Shown here in pieces: positions 1 through 9,171 of a stretch of DNA of 64,000 nucleotides (positions are counted from its first letter, which is position 1; each line of letters opens with the position of its first letter). Made by a program: the position numbers and the translations under genes. The DNA comes from Saprospiraceae bacterium (lineage in GTDB: Bacteria; Bacteroidota; Bacteroidia; Chitinophagales; Saprospiraceae): positions 1 through 64,000 of the forward strand of contig JADKBO010000013.1 of NCBI GenBank assembly GCA_016715105.1, given 5' to 3'. A model generated the notes under the pieces. That model was not told the origin of the DNA. It saw only the letters and a program-made list of their open reading frames with translations, and searched no databases.

Positions 1-1392
1 GCTTGTACAACTTGGAAGAATGTACACAGAGATGGACTCTTTTGCTCTGGCAGCATCTTATTTTACGAAGGCCTTGGCGATCGAGAAAAGTCGCCCAGAA
101 GCGCACTACGGCTTGGGACTTGTAGAATATCTCAAAACCAGAGACAACCTGTCTTATATGGTTTACTTTGGTCTTGAAGATGCGGGAACAACATTTGAAA
201 AACATTAGAATTTATCCGGGATCAGCAAGATGGCTTCAACGCCCATCTGATACTTGGTTACATCAAACTCAAACAGACCTTGCAAAGTTTTGAAGCCGAC
301 CAAGACCAATTATTGGAAGCAGTAGAACATTTCAACAAGTGTCTGGAGATTGAAGCCAATAATGCCAGGGTCTATGTTGGCAAAGCGTTGGCAGCAAATT
401 TACAGAGTGATTTCACCGACGCCCTGGCCTATCTGCAGCGTGCCAAAGAGATCGCGCCAAACGATGCGCACATCCATTTGGTCGAAGCCTCAACTTTATG
501 AGCTGGAAGATTTTCAAAACGCTTACCGGGTATTCAAGTCAGCTTATGCCATTGATAGCACAAATGCGGAGACCATAAACGGTGTATCAATATCAGCGAG
601 ACAACTGGTAAACTTTGATGAAGCAATCCAATTTGGCGCGCTCGCCATGAAGAAGTCCGAGCGCACTGAATATTATGACGAATACGAAAACAACCAAGCA
701 ATCAACTACCATTATAAGGCCGATTACATGATGCTTAATGGAAGTGCCGAAGATTCTGTTGTTGCAAGGGATCTGTTTCGAGATGCATTAGCTCTTCAGC
801 CACATGCTTTTGAAATTTCTGGGGATAGCGCTTACTTGATGAATATGGGAGCAGTCATGCTGGATAGTTGCGCCGGCACCAATGCCTTTTGTGATTCTCT
901 GGCGAGAGCTCAATTTTCCCTGGGTGGATATCTTTATGGCAAATATGTGTCCAACAACTTTGGTGTCCTGGAAGCCATCAAAGGAAACTACGCGAATGCT
1001 GAAAAATATTTTGATCAAGCTATTGTTAACAATGATCTAAAATACTGGCACCCCACCAAAATTTAAAACTTCTTGGCAATAAACGAAGCACCAAAATCGA
1101 CGATTGGCTAAAGCAACAATTGTCGAAACCCATCAACCAGCGTCTTGGTAAAACCAATGGTTTCATCATTACAATTCTATACCATTACAACTACCTGTAT
1201 CGTTTTGAGCTTCGTGAATCTCTTTGATTTTGAGGTTAAATTGCGGCTAATGGAGCCAAGTCTGCTGCCCATAATAAACTATATTCTCATTCCTGTGAAA
1301 ACAAAAATGATTTTGTGAATGAAAAAGGAAAGGCTAAGTTTCCCAAGCAAAAACGCTTTGAGAAATATGACGGAGGATGTCCTGAGTTTTAG
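1..1392 (+). pseudogene. TPR-repeat protein, 5' end outside the window, reading frame broken by several indels
   Basis: Three forward frames read in sequence give one continuous tetratricopeptide-type protein with helical TPR motifs such as AEKYFDQAI and FNKCLEIEANNARVYVGKAL. The frame changes near 205, 500, 1060, 1225 and 1242. Every change lies in or beside a short A or T run, and adding or removing one base restores a sensible product: FEKTLEFIRD near 205, TKNLKLLGN near 1060, and a polar tail that stops at 1392 after GGCPEF. The start lies before base 1. The partner is unknown; TPR arrays usually mediate protein-protein contacts. With five corrections needed it is either a decayed gene or a poorly corrected stretch of assembly. 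The TPR assignment is fairly sure; the broken state may be artefact. Confidence 0.6.
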
Positions 1393-1740
1393 GTGAGTGA
1401 ATAAAGTTGTATAAAGTAAAACAGCGAATGAAAGGATTCTAGCTACAGCTCATTGAACGAAGTCATATCACTTGTAAGAGCGTATAAATATTATCTCTGT
1501 GCTTTAGTATAAAAGTATTTTATAATTAATAACATTCAACATCAATGCTTTCAGTAATTATAATGCAAAAGATATTATAGGTATGCTAGAACTTATTTTT
1601 GAGTTTAGCATGGGATTCATAAACATGCGCATTTGCTATGTATCACAGCCCCTTTGTGGTATGCTGAAAAATATTGATTATGATGGGATAACTTACATTT
1701 CAGAGATAAAAAGATTGAGATTCATCAAGATGGATTAGTG
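1393..1740. other. Non-coding or decayed stretch
   Basis: No convincing gene. All frames contain stops. The last 60 bases read in frame into the sorting-domain remnant that follows, after a stop at 1741-1743, so this stretch may be the eroded body of a former surface-protein gene. Confidence 0.35.
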
Positions 1741-1743
1741 TAA

Positions 1744-2001
1744 CGACTTACTGTGTTTCCAAATATTGCATCATCATCAGCTCAAATAAAAGTCCTACTA
1801 CCAGGTGATCCTCAAACAGAGTATACTTTGCACCTCTATGAACTTACATCTGGTAAACTGGTCATGCAAAACAGGAAACAAGGTGGGGCTGAAGTACAGC
1901 TATCTTCTTTGATGAATCACGACTTGCCACCTGGCCAATATTTTATCAGCGTGTATGGCCTAGCAACATCAGCAGTGACAAGATTTATCATCACAGAATA
2001 G
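1744..2001 (+). pseudogene. Remnant of a T9SS C-terminal sorting domain
   Basis: About 85 residues starting RLTVFPNIASSS and ending FIITE. This is the layout of a T9SS type A sorting domain: an opening V(F/Y)PN motif, a middle beta strand YTLHLYELTSGKLV, a glycine turn, and LPPGQYFISVYG before a short final strand. There is no signal peptide or passenger. An in-frame stop lies directly upstream (1741-1743), so this is the tail of a truncated or frameshifted surface protein. A GTG at 1753 could start a short product, but a free sorting domain without a leader would not be exported. The intrinsic terminator just downstream fits a former gene end. Confidence 0.6.
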
Positions 2002-2033
2002 TAAGAGGTAAAACAATAGATTTAAATGCTCAT

Positions 2034-2068
2034 AAACTGCCCGGACTTGTTGGAGGGCAGTTTTTTTT
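2034..2068 (+). terminator. Intrinsic terminator after the sorting-domain remnant
   Basis: Nine-base stem AAACTGCCC (2034-2042) pairs with GGGCAGTTT (2055-2063) around a 12-base loop and runs into T residues to 2068. Confidence 0.8.
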
Positions 2069-2221
2069 GAAACTAAGCTTAATCAACAATAACACCAATT
2101 AGCAAAAATCATTGGTTAATATCTGCTTTTATAGCAATTCATTATTGACCTGTTTAAAAACCTAACTCCCCCTGACCCCCACATATTAAATTCTCCCTTC
2201 TCATCTTTACCAACAATATCT

Positions 2222-2229
2222 TATATTTG
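2222..2229 (+). promoter_or_regulatory. Possible Bacteroidota -7 box for ffh
   Basis: TATATTTG matches the TAnnTTTG -7 consensus of Bacteroidota, about 80 bases before the ffh start. No clear TTG -33 element was found at the expected distance, so this is a weak call. Confidence 0.35.
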
Positions 2230-2307
2230 CACAAATTTTAAAAATACCATTTTTGATCATCTCGAAAATGATCATTGTTTGATTAAAGTGAGACAAAAGA
2301 TTTATAT

Positions 2308-3666
2308 ATGTTCGAAAGTTTAAGTGAAAAACTGGAAGGTGCGTTAAAGACCATCAAAGGAGATGCTAAGTTAACAGAAATCAACATTGCCCAGTCGATA
2401 AAAGAAATCAGAAGGGCGCTCGTTGCAGCCGATGTAAACTATACCATAGCCAAGGACTTTACAGATAAAGTAAAGGACAAGGCGCTTGGCTCTGAGAATG
2501 TGCTCAAGGCAGTGAAACCAGGCGAACTCATGGTGAAGATCGTCATGGATGAGATGATCGAACTCATGGGTGGTCAGTCTGTTGGCATCAATGTCAAAGG
2601 AAATCCTGGGGTTGTCCTCATTTCTGGTTTGCAAGGTTCTGGTAAAACCACATTCACCGGTAAGCTTGCCAAATACCTCAAGGACAAGCGCAATATGAAA
2701 GTATTGGTTGCGGCTTGTGACGTTTACAGACCTGCGGCTATTGATCAGTTGACAGTCGTTGCTGAAAGTGTAGGCGCTACCATCTTTAAGGAAATAGACA
2801 ATAAAAATCCTGTAGACATTGCATTGAAAGCAGTTGCCTACGCTCAGTCCAATAAATTTGACGTTTTGATCGTCGATACTGCGGGTCGTTTGGCTGTGGA
2901 TGAGGAAATGATGAATGAAATAGCAGCTGTCAAAGATGCCATCTTACCTACCGAAACCCTATTTGTGGTGGATTCGATGACTGGTCAGGATGCGGTGAAT
3001 ACTGCCAAAGCATTCAACGATAGGATCAACTTTGACGGTGTTGTTTTGACCAAATTAGATGGCGATACTCGAGGTGGAGCTGCATTGTCAGTAAAGTATA
3101 CTGTTGGAAAACCCATCAAATTCATCAGTACGGGTGAAAAAATGGAAACTTTGGATGTTTTCCACCCTGAGCGTATGGCTCAAAGAATTTTGGGCATGGG
3201 TGATATTGTCTCTTTTGTTGAAAAAGCACAAGAACAATTTGATGAAGTTGAAGCTAAAAAGCTTGAAAAGAAAATCAAGAAAAACCAGTTTGACTTCAAT
3301 GACTTCCAAGGTCAGCTCAACCAGATTCGCAAAATGGGAGATGTAAAATCGCTCATGAATATGATTCCGGGTATGAGCAAATTGACCAAAGATGTCGACA
3401 TAGATGACAAAGCATTCACAAAAGTTGAAGCCATCATCCAGAGTATGACTCCGGTAGAAAGAGCAAACCCAGATCTACTCAATATGAGCAGAAAGAAAAG
3501 AATTGCCCTCGGTTCTGGAAAAACCATCCACGAAGTCAATATGTTTATCAAACAATTTGAAGAAATGCGCAAAATGATGCAAATGATGGCCACCGGCAAA
3601 GGAATGGGCAACATGATGCGGAATATGGGCGGAATGGCTGGCGGCGGAGGCGGAGGTTTCAGATAA
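2308..3666 (+). CDS. ffh: Signal recognition particle GTPase Ffh
   Basis: The 452-residue protein subunit of the signal recognition particle binds signal sequences of nascent chains and delivers ribosomes to FtsY at the inner membrane. The N domain is residues 1-95. The G domain shows GLQGSGKT (107-114), DTAGR (190-194) and TKLDGD (248-253). A methionine-rich M domain follows from about 320, with clusters such as MRKMMQMMATGKGMG near the end, and the tail is glycine-rich. Length is normal for the family. The ATG at 2308 gives the expected N terminus, MFESLSEKL. It is on the same strand as the CCA-enzyme gene 70 bases downstream and may be co-transcribed with it. Identification is certain. Confidence 0.97.
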   Translation: MFESLSEKLEGALKTIKGDAKLTEINIAQSIKEIRRALVAADVNYTIAKDFTDKVKDKALGSENVLKAVKPGELMVKIVMDEMIELMGGQSVGINVKGNPGVVLISGLQGSGKTTFTGKLAKYLKDKRNMKVLVAACDVYRPAAIDQLTVVAESVGATIFKEIDNKNPVDIALKAVAYAQSNKFDVLIVDTAGRLAVDEEMMNEIAAVKDAILPTETLFVVDSMTGQDAVNTAKAFNDRINFDGVVLTKLDGDTRGGAALSVKYTVGKPIKFISTGEKMETLDVFHPERMAQRILGMGDIVSFVEKAQEQFDEVEAKKLEKKIKKNQFDFNDFQGQLNQIRKMGDVKSLMNMIPGMSKLTKDVDIDDKAFTKVEAIIQSMTPVERANPDLLNMSRKKRIALGSGKTIHEVNMFIKQFEEMRKMMQMMATGKGMGNMMRNMGGMAGGGGGGFR

Positions 3667-3735
3667 ACTTCCTTTTTACATAAATATTTTCCTAGCAAGC
3701 ATTTTGAAGTCTTGCTTGAATAAGAATTAATATCA

Positions 3736-5151
3736 GTGGTTTTTAACATCGATCCAGAAGAAAGGAAACTTTTTAACTTCATCAGTGAAGTAGCAGGAGA
3801 CTTGGGTTATCCTGCTTATATCGTGGGAGGTTATGTGAGAGATCGATTACTTGCCAGACCAACCAAAGACATCGATATTGTATGTGTAGGCGATGGCATT
3901 GTACTTGCAGAAGCTGCAGCTCAAAAATTACATCCAGTTCCCAAAGTGACCGTTTTCAAAAGATTTGGTACCGCCATGCTGAGATACCATGGAGTAGAAC
4001 TTGAATTTGTTGGAGCTAGGAAAGAATCATATTCCCTTGATAGCCGAAAACCAAGTGTTGAATCAGGCAGCTTGGAAGATGATCAAAACCGAAGAGATTT
4101 CACCATCAATGCTTTGGCCATCAGCCTCAATCCTGATAATTTTGGAGAAATCATCGACCCTTTCAATGGCTTGCACCACTTGACAACCAAATCCATTAAA
4201 ACACCGCTAGAACCAGGCAAAACATTTTCTGATGATCCACTAAGAATCATGAGGGCCATCAGATTTGCCACACAATTGGATTTCGAGATTGAAGCACACA
4301 CTTTCAAAGCGCTTTCAACTTATAAAAGCAGGCTCAGGATCATTTCCAAAGAAAGAATCACCACCGAGCTTGAAAAAATAATGGCCGCACACAAGCCTTC
4401 AACTGGATTTAAAATGTTGATGGATACGGGCATACTTGAACTGATATTTCCAGAATTGCATGCACTAAAAGGTGTTGAAATAAAAGAAGGCATTGGTCAC
4501 AAAGACAATTTCTACCATACATTGGAAGTGCTCGACAATGTTGCCGTAGTTTCTCAAAATGTATGGTTGAGGTGGGCAGCGCTGCTTCACGACATAGCCA
4601 AACCACCCACCAAAAGATTTGAGAAAGGCATTGGTTGGACATTCCATGGACATGAGGCGCTTGGCGCAGTGATGGTGGCCAAAATTTTCCGATATTTGAA
4701 ATTACCTCAGGATCATAAGATGAAGTACGTTCAAAAGTTAGTCAAGCTTCACCTCAGACCAATTGCATTGACAAAAGAAGAAATAACAGATTCTGCGGTA
4801 AGAAGATTGATTTTTGAAGCAGGCGAAGACATCGATGATTTAATGATCTTGTGTAAGGCTGATATTACATCCAAAAACCAAAATAAAGTAGATCGTTACA
4901 GAGACAATTACGACAAACTGATCGAGAAGATCGCAGAAATTGAGGAAAGTGATCGCATGCGCAATTGGCAACCCCCGATTTCCGGAGAAGATATCATGAA
5001 GATTTTCAACCTCAGACCAAGCCGAGAAGTGGGTATTTTAAAAACAGCAATACGGGAAGCGATTTTGGACGGAGATATTCAAAATGATTATGAACAAGCG
5101 TTGGTTTTTTTAATCGAGAAAGCCAAAGAAATGGGAATCAATGTTCCGTAG
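3736..5151 (+). CDS. cca: CCA tRNA nucleotidyltransferase / poly(A) polymerase family with HD domain
   Basis: This 471-residue enzyme of the class II nucleotidyltransferase family should add or repair the 3'-CCA end of tRNAs. The head domain carries GGYVRDRLL (about residues 32-40) and the catalytic DIDIV pair just after. The neck follows with RRDFTINALA, the hallmark RRDFTxNA motif, and DDPLRIMRAIRFA. An HD phosphohydrolase motif, LLHDIAKPP, lies near residue 283, as in HD-type CCA enzymes. The start is taken as GTG at 3736. The frame is closed by a stop at 3721 and offers no ATG before the conserved region, so GTG is the only standard start. A poly(A) polymerase role cannot be excluded from sequence alone. 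Confidence 0.9.
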   Translation: MVFNIDPEERKLFNFISEVAGDLGYPAYIVGGYVRDRLLARPTKDIDIVCVGDGIVLAEAAAQKLHPVPKVTVFKRFGTAMLRYHGVELEFVGARKESYSLDSRKPSVESGSLEDDQNRRDFTINALAISLNPDNFGEIIDPFNGLHHLTTKSIKTPLEPGKTFSDDPLRIMRAIRFATQLDFEIEAHTFKALSTYKSRLRIISKERITTELEKIMAAHKPSTGFKMLMDTGILELIFPELHALKGVEIKEGIGHKDNFYHTLEVLDNVAVVSQNVWLRWAALLHDIAKPPTKRFEKGIGWTFHGHEALGAVMVAKIFRYLKLPQDHKMKYVQKLVKLHLRPIALTKEEITDSAVRRLIFEAGEDIDDLMILCKADITSKNQNKVDRYRDNYDKLIEKIAEIEESDRMRNWQPPISGEDIMKIFNLRPSREVGILKTAIREAILDGDIQNDYEQALVFLIEKAKEMGINVP

Positions 5152-5286
5152 AGGCGTAAAATTTTACGCCTTAATATGATATATTGTATAATAGGAAGAG
5201 GCGCAAGGCCTTGCGTCCGTACCAAAATGTAGGCGTAAATTTTTCGCCTTAACAGAATGTTTGTGCAGGCGTAAAATTTACGCTTT
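5152..5286. repeat. Cluster of four short palindromes
   Basis: Four inverted-repeat units fill the gap between the CCA enzyme and the BadF-type kinase. They are AGGCGTAAAATTTTACGCCT (5152-5171, perfect), a GC-richer version centred on GCAAGGCCTTGC (5200-5217), AGGCGTAAATTTTTCGCCT (5231-5249, imperfect) and AGGCGTAAAATTTACGCTTT (5267-5286, imperfect). All share an AGGCG arm. They resemble REP-type extragenic palindromes; no transposase is nearby. Confidence 0.75.
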
Positions 5287-5298
5287 AATAGATAATAT

Positions 5299-6128
5299 AT
5301 GGATCAGTTAATAATAGAAAGTGGATCGACAAAATCAGAATGGGTATTATTTGACCCAGAAGGAAATGTTTTGTCAAGAGCAATAGCCCCAGGTTGGAAT
5401 CCCCAGTTGGGCTTGGAAAGCAATCAAATTTCTACAGATTGCCAATCTATGATCGATCATGCCCAATCCATATACTTTTACAGTGCTGGTGTGGCCAGTC
5501 CGATTACCAAAGAAAGAGTCATACAAAAACTCAACGCCCATTGCAAAGTTGAAGTATTTTCTGATTTGGAAGGAGCATGTAAAGCCAGTTTAGGTGAGAC
5601 AAGCGGTGTCGTTGGCATTTTAGGTACACGAAGCAATGCTTGTTACTGGGATGGTACCATGACACATCATGCCGTTCCATCTCTTGGTTTCATTTTGAGT
5701 GATGAAGGAGGCGGCGTAGATATAGGCAAAGAATTGATCCGCTCATACTTCTTCAAAGAGATGCCAAGTGACTTGAGTATAGCTTTTGAAGAGGCATACA
5801 ATCTTGAAAAAGCCTTTGTTTTAGAAAATGTATATCAAAACCATATCCCAATAGGTACCTGGCGGATTTCTCAAAATTCGTAAGCAATTATCCTCATCCT
5901 TGGTCTGAACAATTGGTAAAAGATCGGTTTACACGCTTTATAAATAAACATCTACTACCAAATTTTCACAAAAAAAACGAAAACATTGCCTTTGTTGGGT
6001 CAATGTCATTTGTTTTTAAAGATTATTTGATAGAAATTTGCAGTGCATTACACTTAAATGTGATTCAAGTCCTCAAAGCTGCCACAGAAGGATTGATCAA
6101 GTATCATACAAAACAAATACATGACTAA
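5299..6128 (+). pseudogene. BadF/BadG-type sugar kinase (N-acetylglucosamine kinase-like), one frameshift
   Basis: An ASKHA-fold kinase of the BadF/BadG family, about 276 residues once repaired, which is the usual length in Bacteroidota. The first frame runs to a stop at 5883. From about 5838 the next frame continues with KPYPNRYLADFSKF, a conserved family motif, and ends at 6128. One extra A in the CAAAACC run near 5837 would join them. Two nucleotide-loop positions are also unusual: the phosphate-1 motif begins with Glu7 (ESGSTKS) rather than Asp, and the usual GTGSN reads GTRSN (Arg111). Its stop overlaps the pfkA start by 8 bases, which suggests an operon with glycolysis. It may be a sequencing error, a true pseudogene, or an inactive homologue. 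Confidence 0.75.
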
Positions 6129-7107
6129 CAACAACATCAAGAGAATTGCCGTATTTACCAGTGGGGGTGACGCACCGGGGATGAACGCTGCTATCAGGGC
6201 AGTTGCAAGAACAGCTATCTATCATGACCTCCATGTTTATGGCATTGCCAACGGATATGACGGAATGATCAGAGGAGATATTTCTAGATTAGAATTGAGA
6301 GATGTGGGCAATATCATGCAAAGAGGGGGTACTATTCTGAAGACAGCAAGAAGCAAAGAGTTTATGACCGTCGAAGGTAGGTTGAAAGCCATTGAATCTT
6401 TGAAAGCTCACGATATAGACGCCTGTGTTGCCATAGGTGGAAATGGTACTTTTACAGGTGCTTCTGTTTTTAATGCAGAACACGATATTCCATTTGTAGG
6501 CCTTCCTGGCACTATAGACAATGACTTATTTGGAACAGACTATACCATCGGTTTTGACACGGCCATCAATACTGCCATGGAAGCCGTTGATAAAATCAGG
6601 GATACCGCAGATTCTCACAACAGGTTATTTTTTATTGAAGTAATGGGTAGACATTCGGGTTATATTGCCCTGCATACAGCAATTGGTACTGGTGCAAGTA
6701 ATGTTTTCCTTCCTGAAATGACAAATTCTGTAGAGGATTTAATTTCAGAACTCCGTATTTCAGCCAAAAGACATAAATTATTCAATCTGGTCATTGTTGC
6801 AGAAGGAAATCTCAGTGGCAATGCGGATGAGTTGGCAAAAATAGTAAAGGAAAAAGCACCTGAGTTTGATACCAAAGTTTCTGTCATCGGCCATTTACAA
6901 AGAGGTGGATCACCAACTTGCGCAGATCGAGTTTTGGCCAGTAGGTTGGGACATGCAGCGGTCGAAGCATTGATCCATGGTAAGAAAAATGTTGCCATTG
7001 GTATCGTCAATGACCACATTACTTACACTAAGTTTGAGGATGCTATTACTAAAACGAAGGCCCTCAATAAAGAACTAATAGACATGGCCCACATCCTAGC
7101 CATCTAA
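6121..7107 (+). CDS. pfkA: 6-phosphofructokinase
   Basis: The glycolytic kinase, 328 residues, phosphorylates fructose 6-phosphate to fructose 1,6-bisphosphate. The N-terminal TSGGDAPGMNAAIR, the ARS motif (76-78), catalytic TIDND (131-135), GTDYTIGFDTA and EVMGRHSGYIA are all in place. The position that is Asp in the usual GGDGS/GGDGT nucleotide-Mg loop is Asn108 here (GGNGT; codon AAT at 6442-6444). Glycine after it agrees with an ATP-type rather than PPi-type enzyme. The ATG at 6121 overlaps the end of the kinase gene upstream, and cutA starts 11 bases downstream, so the three are likely co-transcribed. Confidence 0.95.
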   Translation: MTNNNIKRIAVFTSGGDAPGMNAAIRAVARTAIYHDLHVYGIANGYDGMIRGDISRLELRDVGNIMQRGGTILKTARSKEFMTVEGRLKAIESLKAHDIDACVAIGGNGTFTGASVFNAEHDIPFVGLPGTIDNDLFGTDYTIGFDTAINTAMEAVDKIRDTADSHNRLFFIEVMGRHSGYIALHTAIGTGASNVFLPEMTNSVEDLISELRISAKRHKLFNLVIVAEGNLSGNADELAKIVKEKAPEFDTKVSVIGHLQRGGSPTCADRVLASRLGHAAVEALIHGKKNVAIGIVNDHITYTKFEDAITKTKALNKELIDMAHILAI

Positions 7108-7118
7108 AATACAAATAC

Positions 7119-7439
7119 ATGTATGAGCTTTTGTGTTTTTATGTTCCTTGTCCAGACGAACCTACAGCACAAAAGCTTATCGCTCAACTGATTGAAACAA
7201 AATTAATCGCTTGTGGTAATGTTTTTTCCGCTAAAAGTTCATTCACTTGGGAAAACGTCTACACCACAGAATCAGAGTTTATAATCTTTATGAAAACCTT
7301 GCCATCAAAAGAGCAAGTTTTGGAGGATAAAATTCTGGAAGTACATCCCTATGAAGTACCCTGTATCGCCCGCTGGAAAGTCTCTTGCAATCATTCCTAT
7401 TTTATGTGGGTTGCCAATGTTTTAACTGAACAATTGTAA
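7119..7439 (+). CDS. cutA: CutA-family divalent-cation tolerance protein
   Basis: A small protein of 106 residues in the CutA1 family, trimeric ferredoxin-like proteins linked to copper and other divalent-cation tolerance, whose biochemical role is still debated. Family signatures are visible: YVPCPDEPTAQKLIAQLIETKLIACGNV at the N terminus, a central SFTWENVYTTESEFIIFMKT, and HPYEVPCIARW. Length is typical. It lies 11 bases after pfkA on the same strand and probably shares its transcript. A link with glycolysis is not implied. Confidence 0.92.
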   Translation: MYELLCFYVPCPDEPTAQKLIAQLIETKLIACGNVFSAKSSFTWENVYTTESEFIIFMKTLPSKEQVLEDKILEVHPYEVPCIARWKVSCNHSYFMWVANVLTEQL

Positions 7440-7727
7440 TATTAAACTCGTCTAAGAATAACAGCCCTCTAGTTTGCTATTGCAAATTTTCAGGCCTAAG
7501 TTACAATATTCTTTTTCGGAATATTATATTGCATTTCATTCAAAAATCGTAACCATAAGCTATTCTCTTTTGTATCAAAAATTAAAGACATTTTAAGTCA
7601 GACGAGGCTCATTATTGGAGTAATTGCAACGCTTTTACCCAAAAAATGACTTAAGCATCACATAAAATGGATCATTTTTACACAATGTTGAATATGGCTT
7701 ATCTGTTACCAAAAATCGATTGATCAA

Positions 7728-9155
7728 ATGACATTAAAACTTGGTGATTGGCACGACCTCAAGCAGTGCAAACATATCGTAGTGGCTTCATCAAGTGGTT
7801 ATGATCCGGATGTTGTAAAGTATCTTTTGGAAATATCCAACATGTCTGAATTACCCACATTTCCCTCAGAAGTAGGTAAAATTGTTTCTTTTTTTAGTAT
7901 GGATGGCAAAACACAAATTTGCTTGCTAAAAATAAACAACGAGGCGAAAAGCCAGAAAAATATAGAGATTCTCAGATCTCTGGTTCAAAAAATAGAAGGA
8001 AATGAAACATTGGGCTTATGTTTTGGATCTGAAAGCCCGCACTCCTTGGTAGATTTATCAGTTGCCGTTTCGCTCACTGCTTATAAAGTAGGCATCTTCA
8101 AAAAAGAAAAATCAGCACAAAGTCGATTGCACATCATCCATGGTTTACAACTTGACGAAACCTTATTGGATCGAGCAAAAAATATCGCCGCTTGCATGAA
8201 ATTTGCCATGGAATTGGTTGATTTACCACCCAACATCAAAACTCCAGACTACGCAAAGGACTGGGTCAAAAATGAATGCGAAAAAAGAAAACTTCAGTGT
8301 GAGGTTACCAGTGGTGAAGACTTGAAAAACAAAGGGTTTGGCGCAATAACCGCAGTTGGTCAAGCGAGTAAATACGGAAGTCACCTCTTAAAAATTTCAT
8401 ATTTTGGTAGGACTTCATCCACTGATATAGATTTGGTTTTGATCGGAAAAGGTGTCACTTTTGATACTGGTGGAATCTCATTGAAAGACCATACCAACAT
8501 GCATTATATGAAAAGTGATTTAGGAGGTGCTGCAGCCGTCCTAGGTGCTTTATTTTTAACCAATGATCTTGGAATTTCTGCCAATGTTACCGTTATTGTA
8601 CCTTTTGTAGAAAATGCCATTGATGCCAATAGCTGCAGACCTGGAGATGTCATCACAGGATATGGTGGCCAAACCATCGAAATCATAGATACCGATGCCG
8701 AAGGACGGTTGATTTTATCTGATGCTTTGGCGTATGCTGTAAAAGACATCCAAGCGGATACGATTATTGATCTAGCTACATTGACAGGAAATGTTGTTTC
8801 CGCTCTTGGCTACAGTGCAGCTGGTTTGTTTTCCAACAATGAGGAATTGAGCCAAAAATTGAAAGAAAGCGGTGAGGTTACTGGCGAACGTTGTTGGCCG
8901 ATGCCTATGTGGGAAGAATATGGAGAAATGATGCAATCAGACATTGCCGACATCAAAAATTTTCATGGCAGACCCATTGTTGGTGCAATCACAGCGGCAA
9001 AATTTTTAGAATTTTTCATCAATGATCATCCAAATTGGGCACACCTTGACATAGCTGGAGTTGCATTTGGTGACAATACCATTGCGAAGTCAAAACTGGC
9101 TACAGGTTTTGGAGTAAGACTACTCGTTGAATATATTGAAAAACATATTGCTTGA
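7728..9155 (+). CDS. Leucyl aminopeptidase, M17 family
   Basis: A cytosolic metallo-aminopeptidase of 475 residues that releases N-terminal residues from peptides. The catalytic C-terminal domain has the metal-binding and active-site motifs VLIGKGVTFDTGGISLK, MKSDLGGAAAV and the signature DTDAEGRLIL. The N-terminal domain is variable, as usual. The protein has no signal peptide. It follows a 288-base gap that ends the pfkA-cutA group and sits 16 bases before an ATP-grasp gene, suggesting a two-gene operon. Confidence 0.93.
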   Translation: MTLKLGDWHDLKQCKHIVVASSSGYDPDVVKYLLEISNMSELPTFPSEVGKIVSFFSMDGKTQICLLKINNEAKSQKNIEILRSLVQKIEGNETLGLCFGSESPHSLVDLSVAVSLTAYKVGIFKKEKSAQSRLHIIHGLQLDETLLDRAKNIAACMKFAMELVDLPPNIKTPDYAKDWVKNECEKRKLQCEVTSGEDLKNKGFGAITAVGQASKYGSHLLKISYFGRTSSTDIDLVLIGKGVTFDTGGISLKDHTNMHYMKSDLGGAAAVLGALFLTNDLGISANVTVIVPFVENAIDANSCRPGDVITGYGGQTIEIIDTDAEGRLILSDALAYAVKDIQADTIIDLATLTGNVVSALGYSAAGLFSNNEELSQKLKESGEVTGERCWPMPMWEEYGEMMQSDIADIKNFHGRPIVGAITAAKFLEFFINDHPNWAHLDIAGVAFGDNTIAKSKLATGFGVRLLVEYIEKHIA

Positions 9156-9171
9156 TGACAAACTATTGTAT

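Noticed and set aside
3312..3782. Long minus-strand frame over the ffh 3' end
   Set aside because: Shadow of the ffh and cca frames; the translation is hydrophobic noise with no domain.
5830..5860. Programmed ribosomal frameshift in the BadF-type kinase
   Set aside because: No slippery heptamer or downstream hairpin at the site; other broken genes in the same region show the same kind of homopolymer loss.
7446..7609. Short inverted repeat CTCGTCT / AGACGAG flanking about 160 bases
   Set aside because: Only seven bases long, with no target-site duplication or internal structure.
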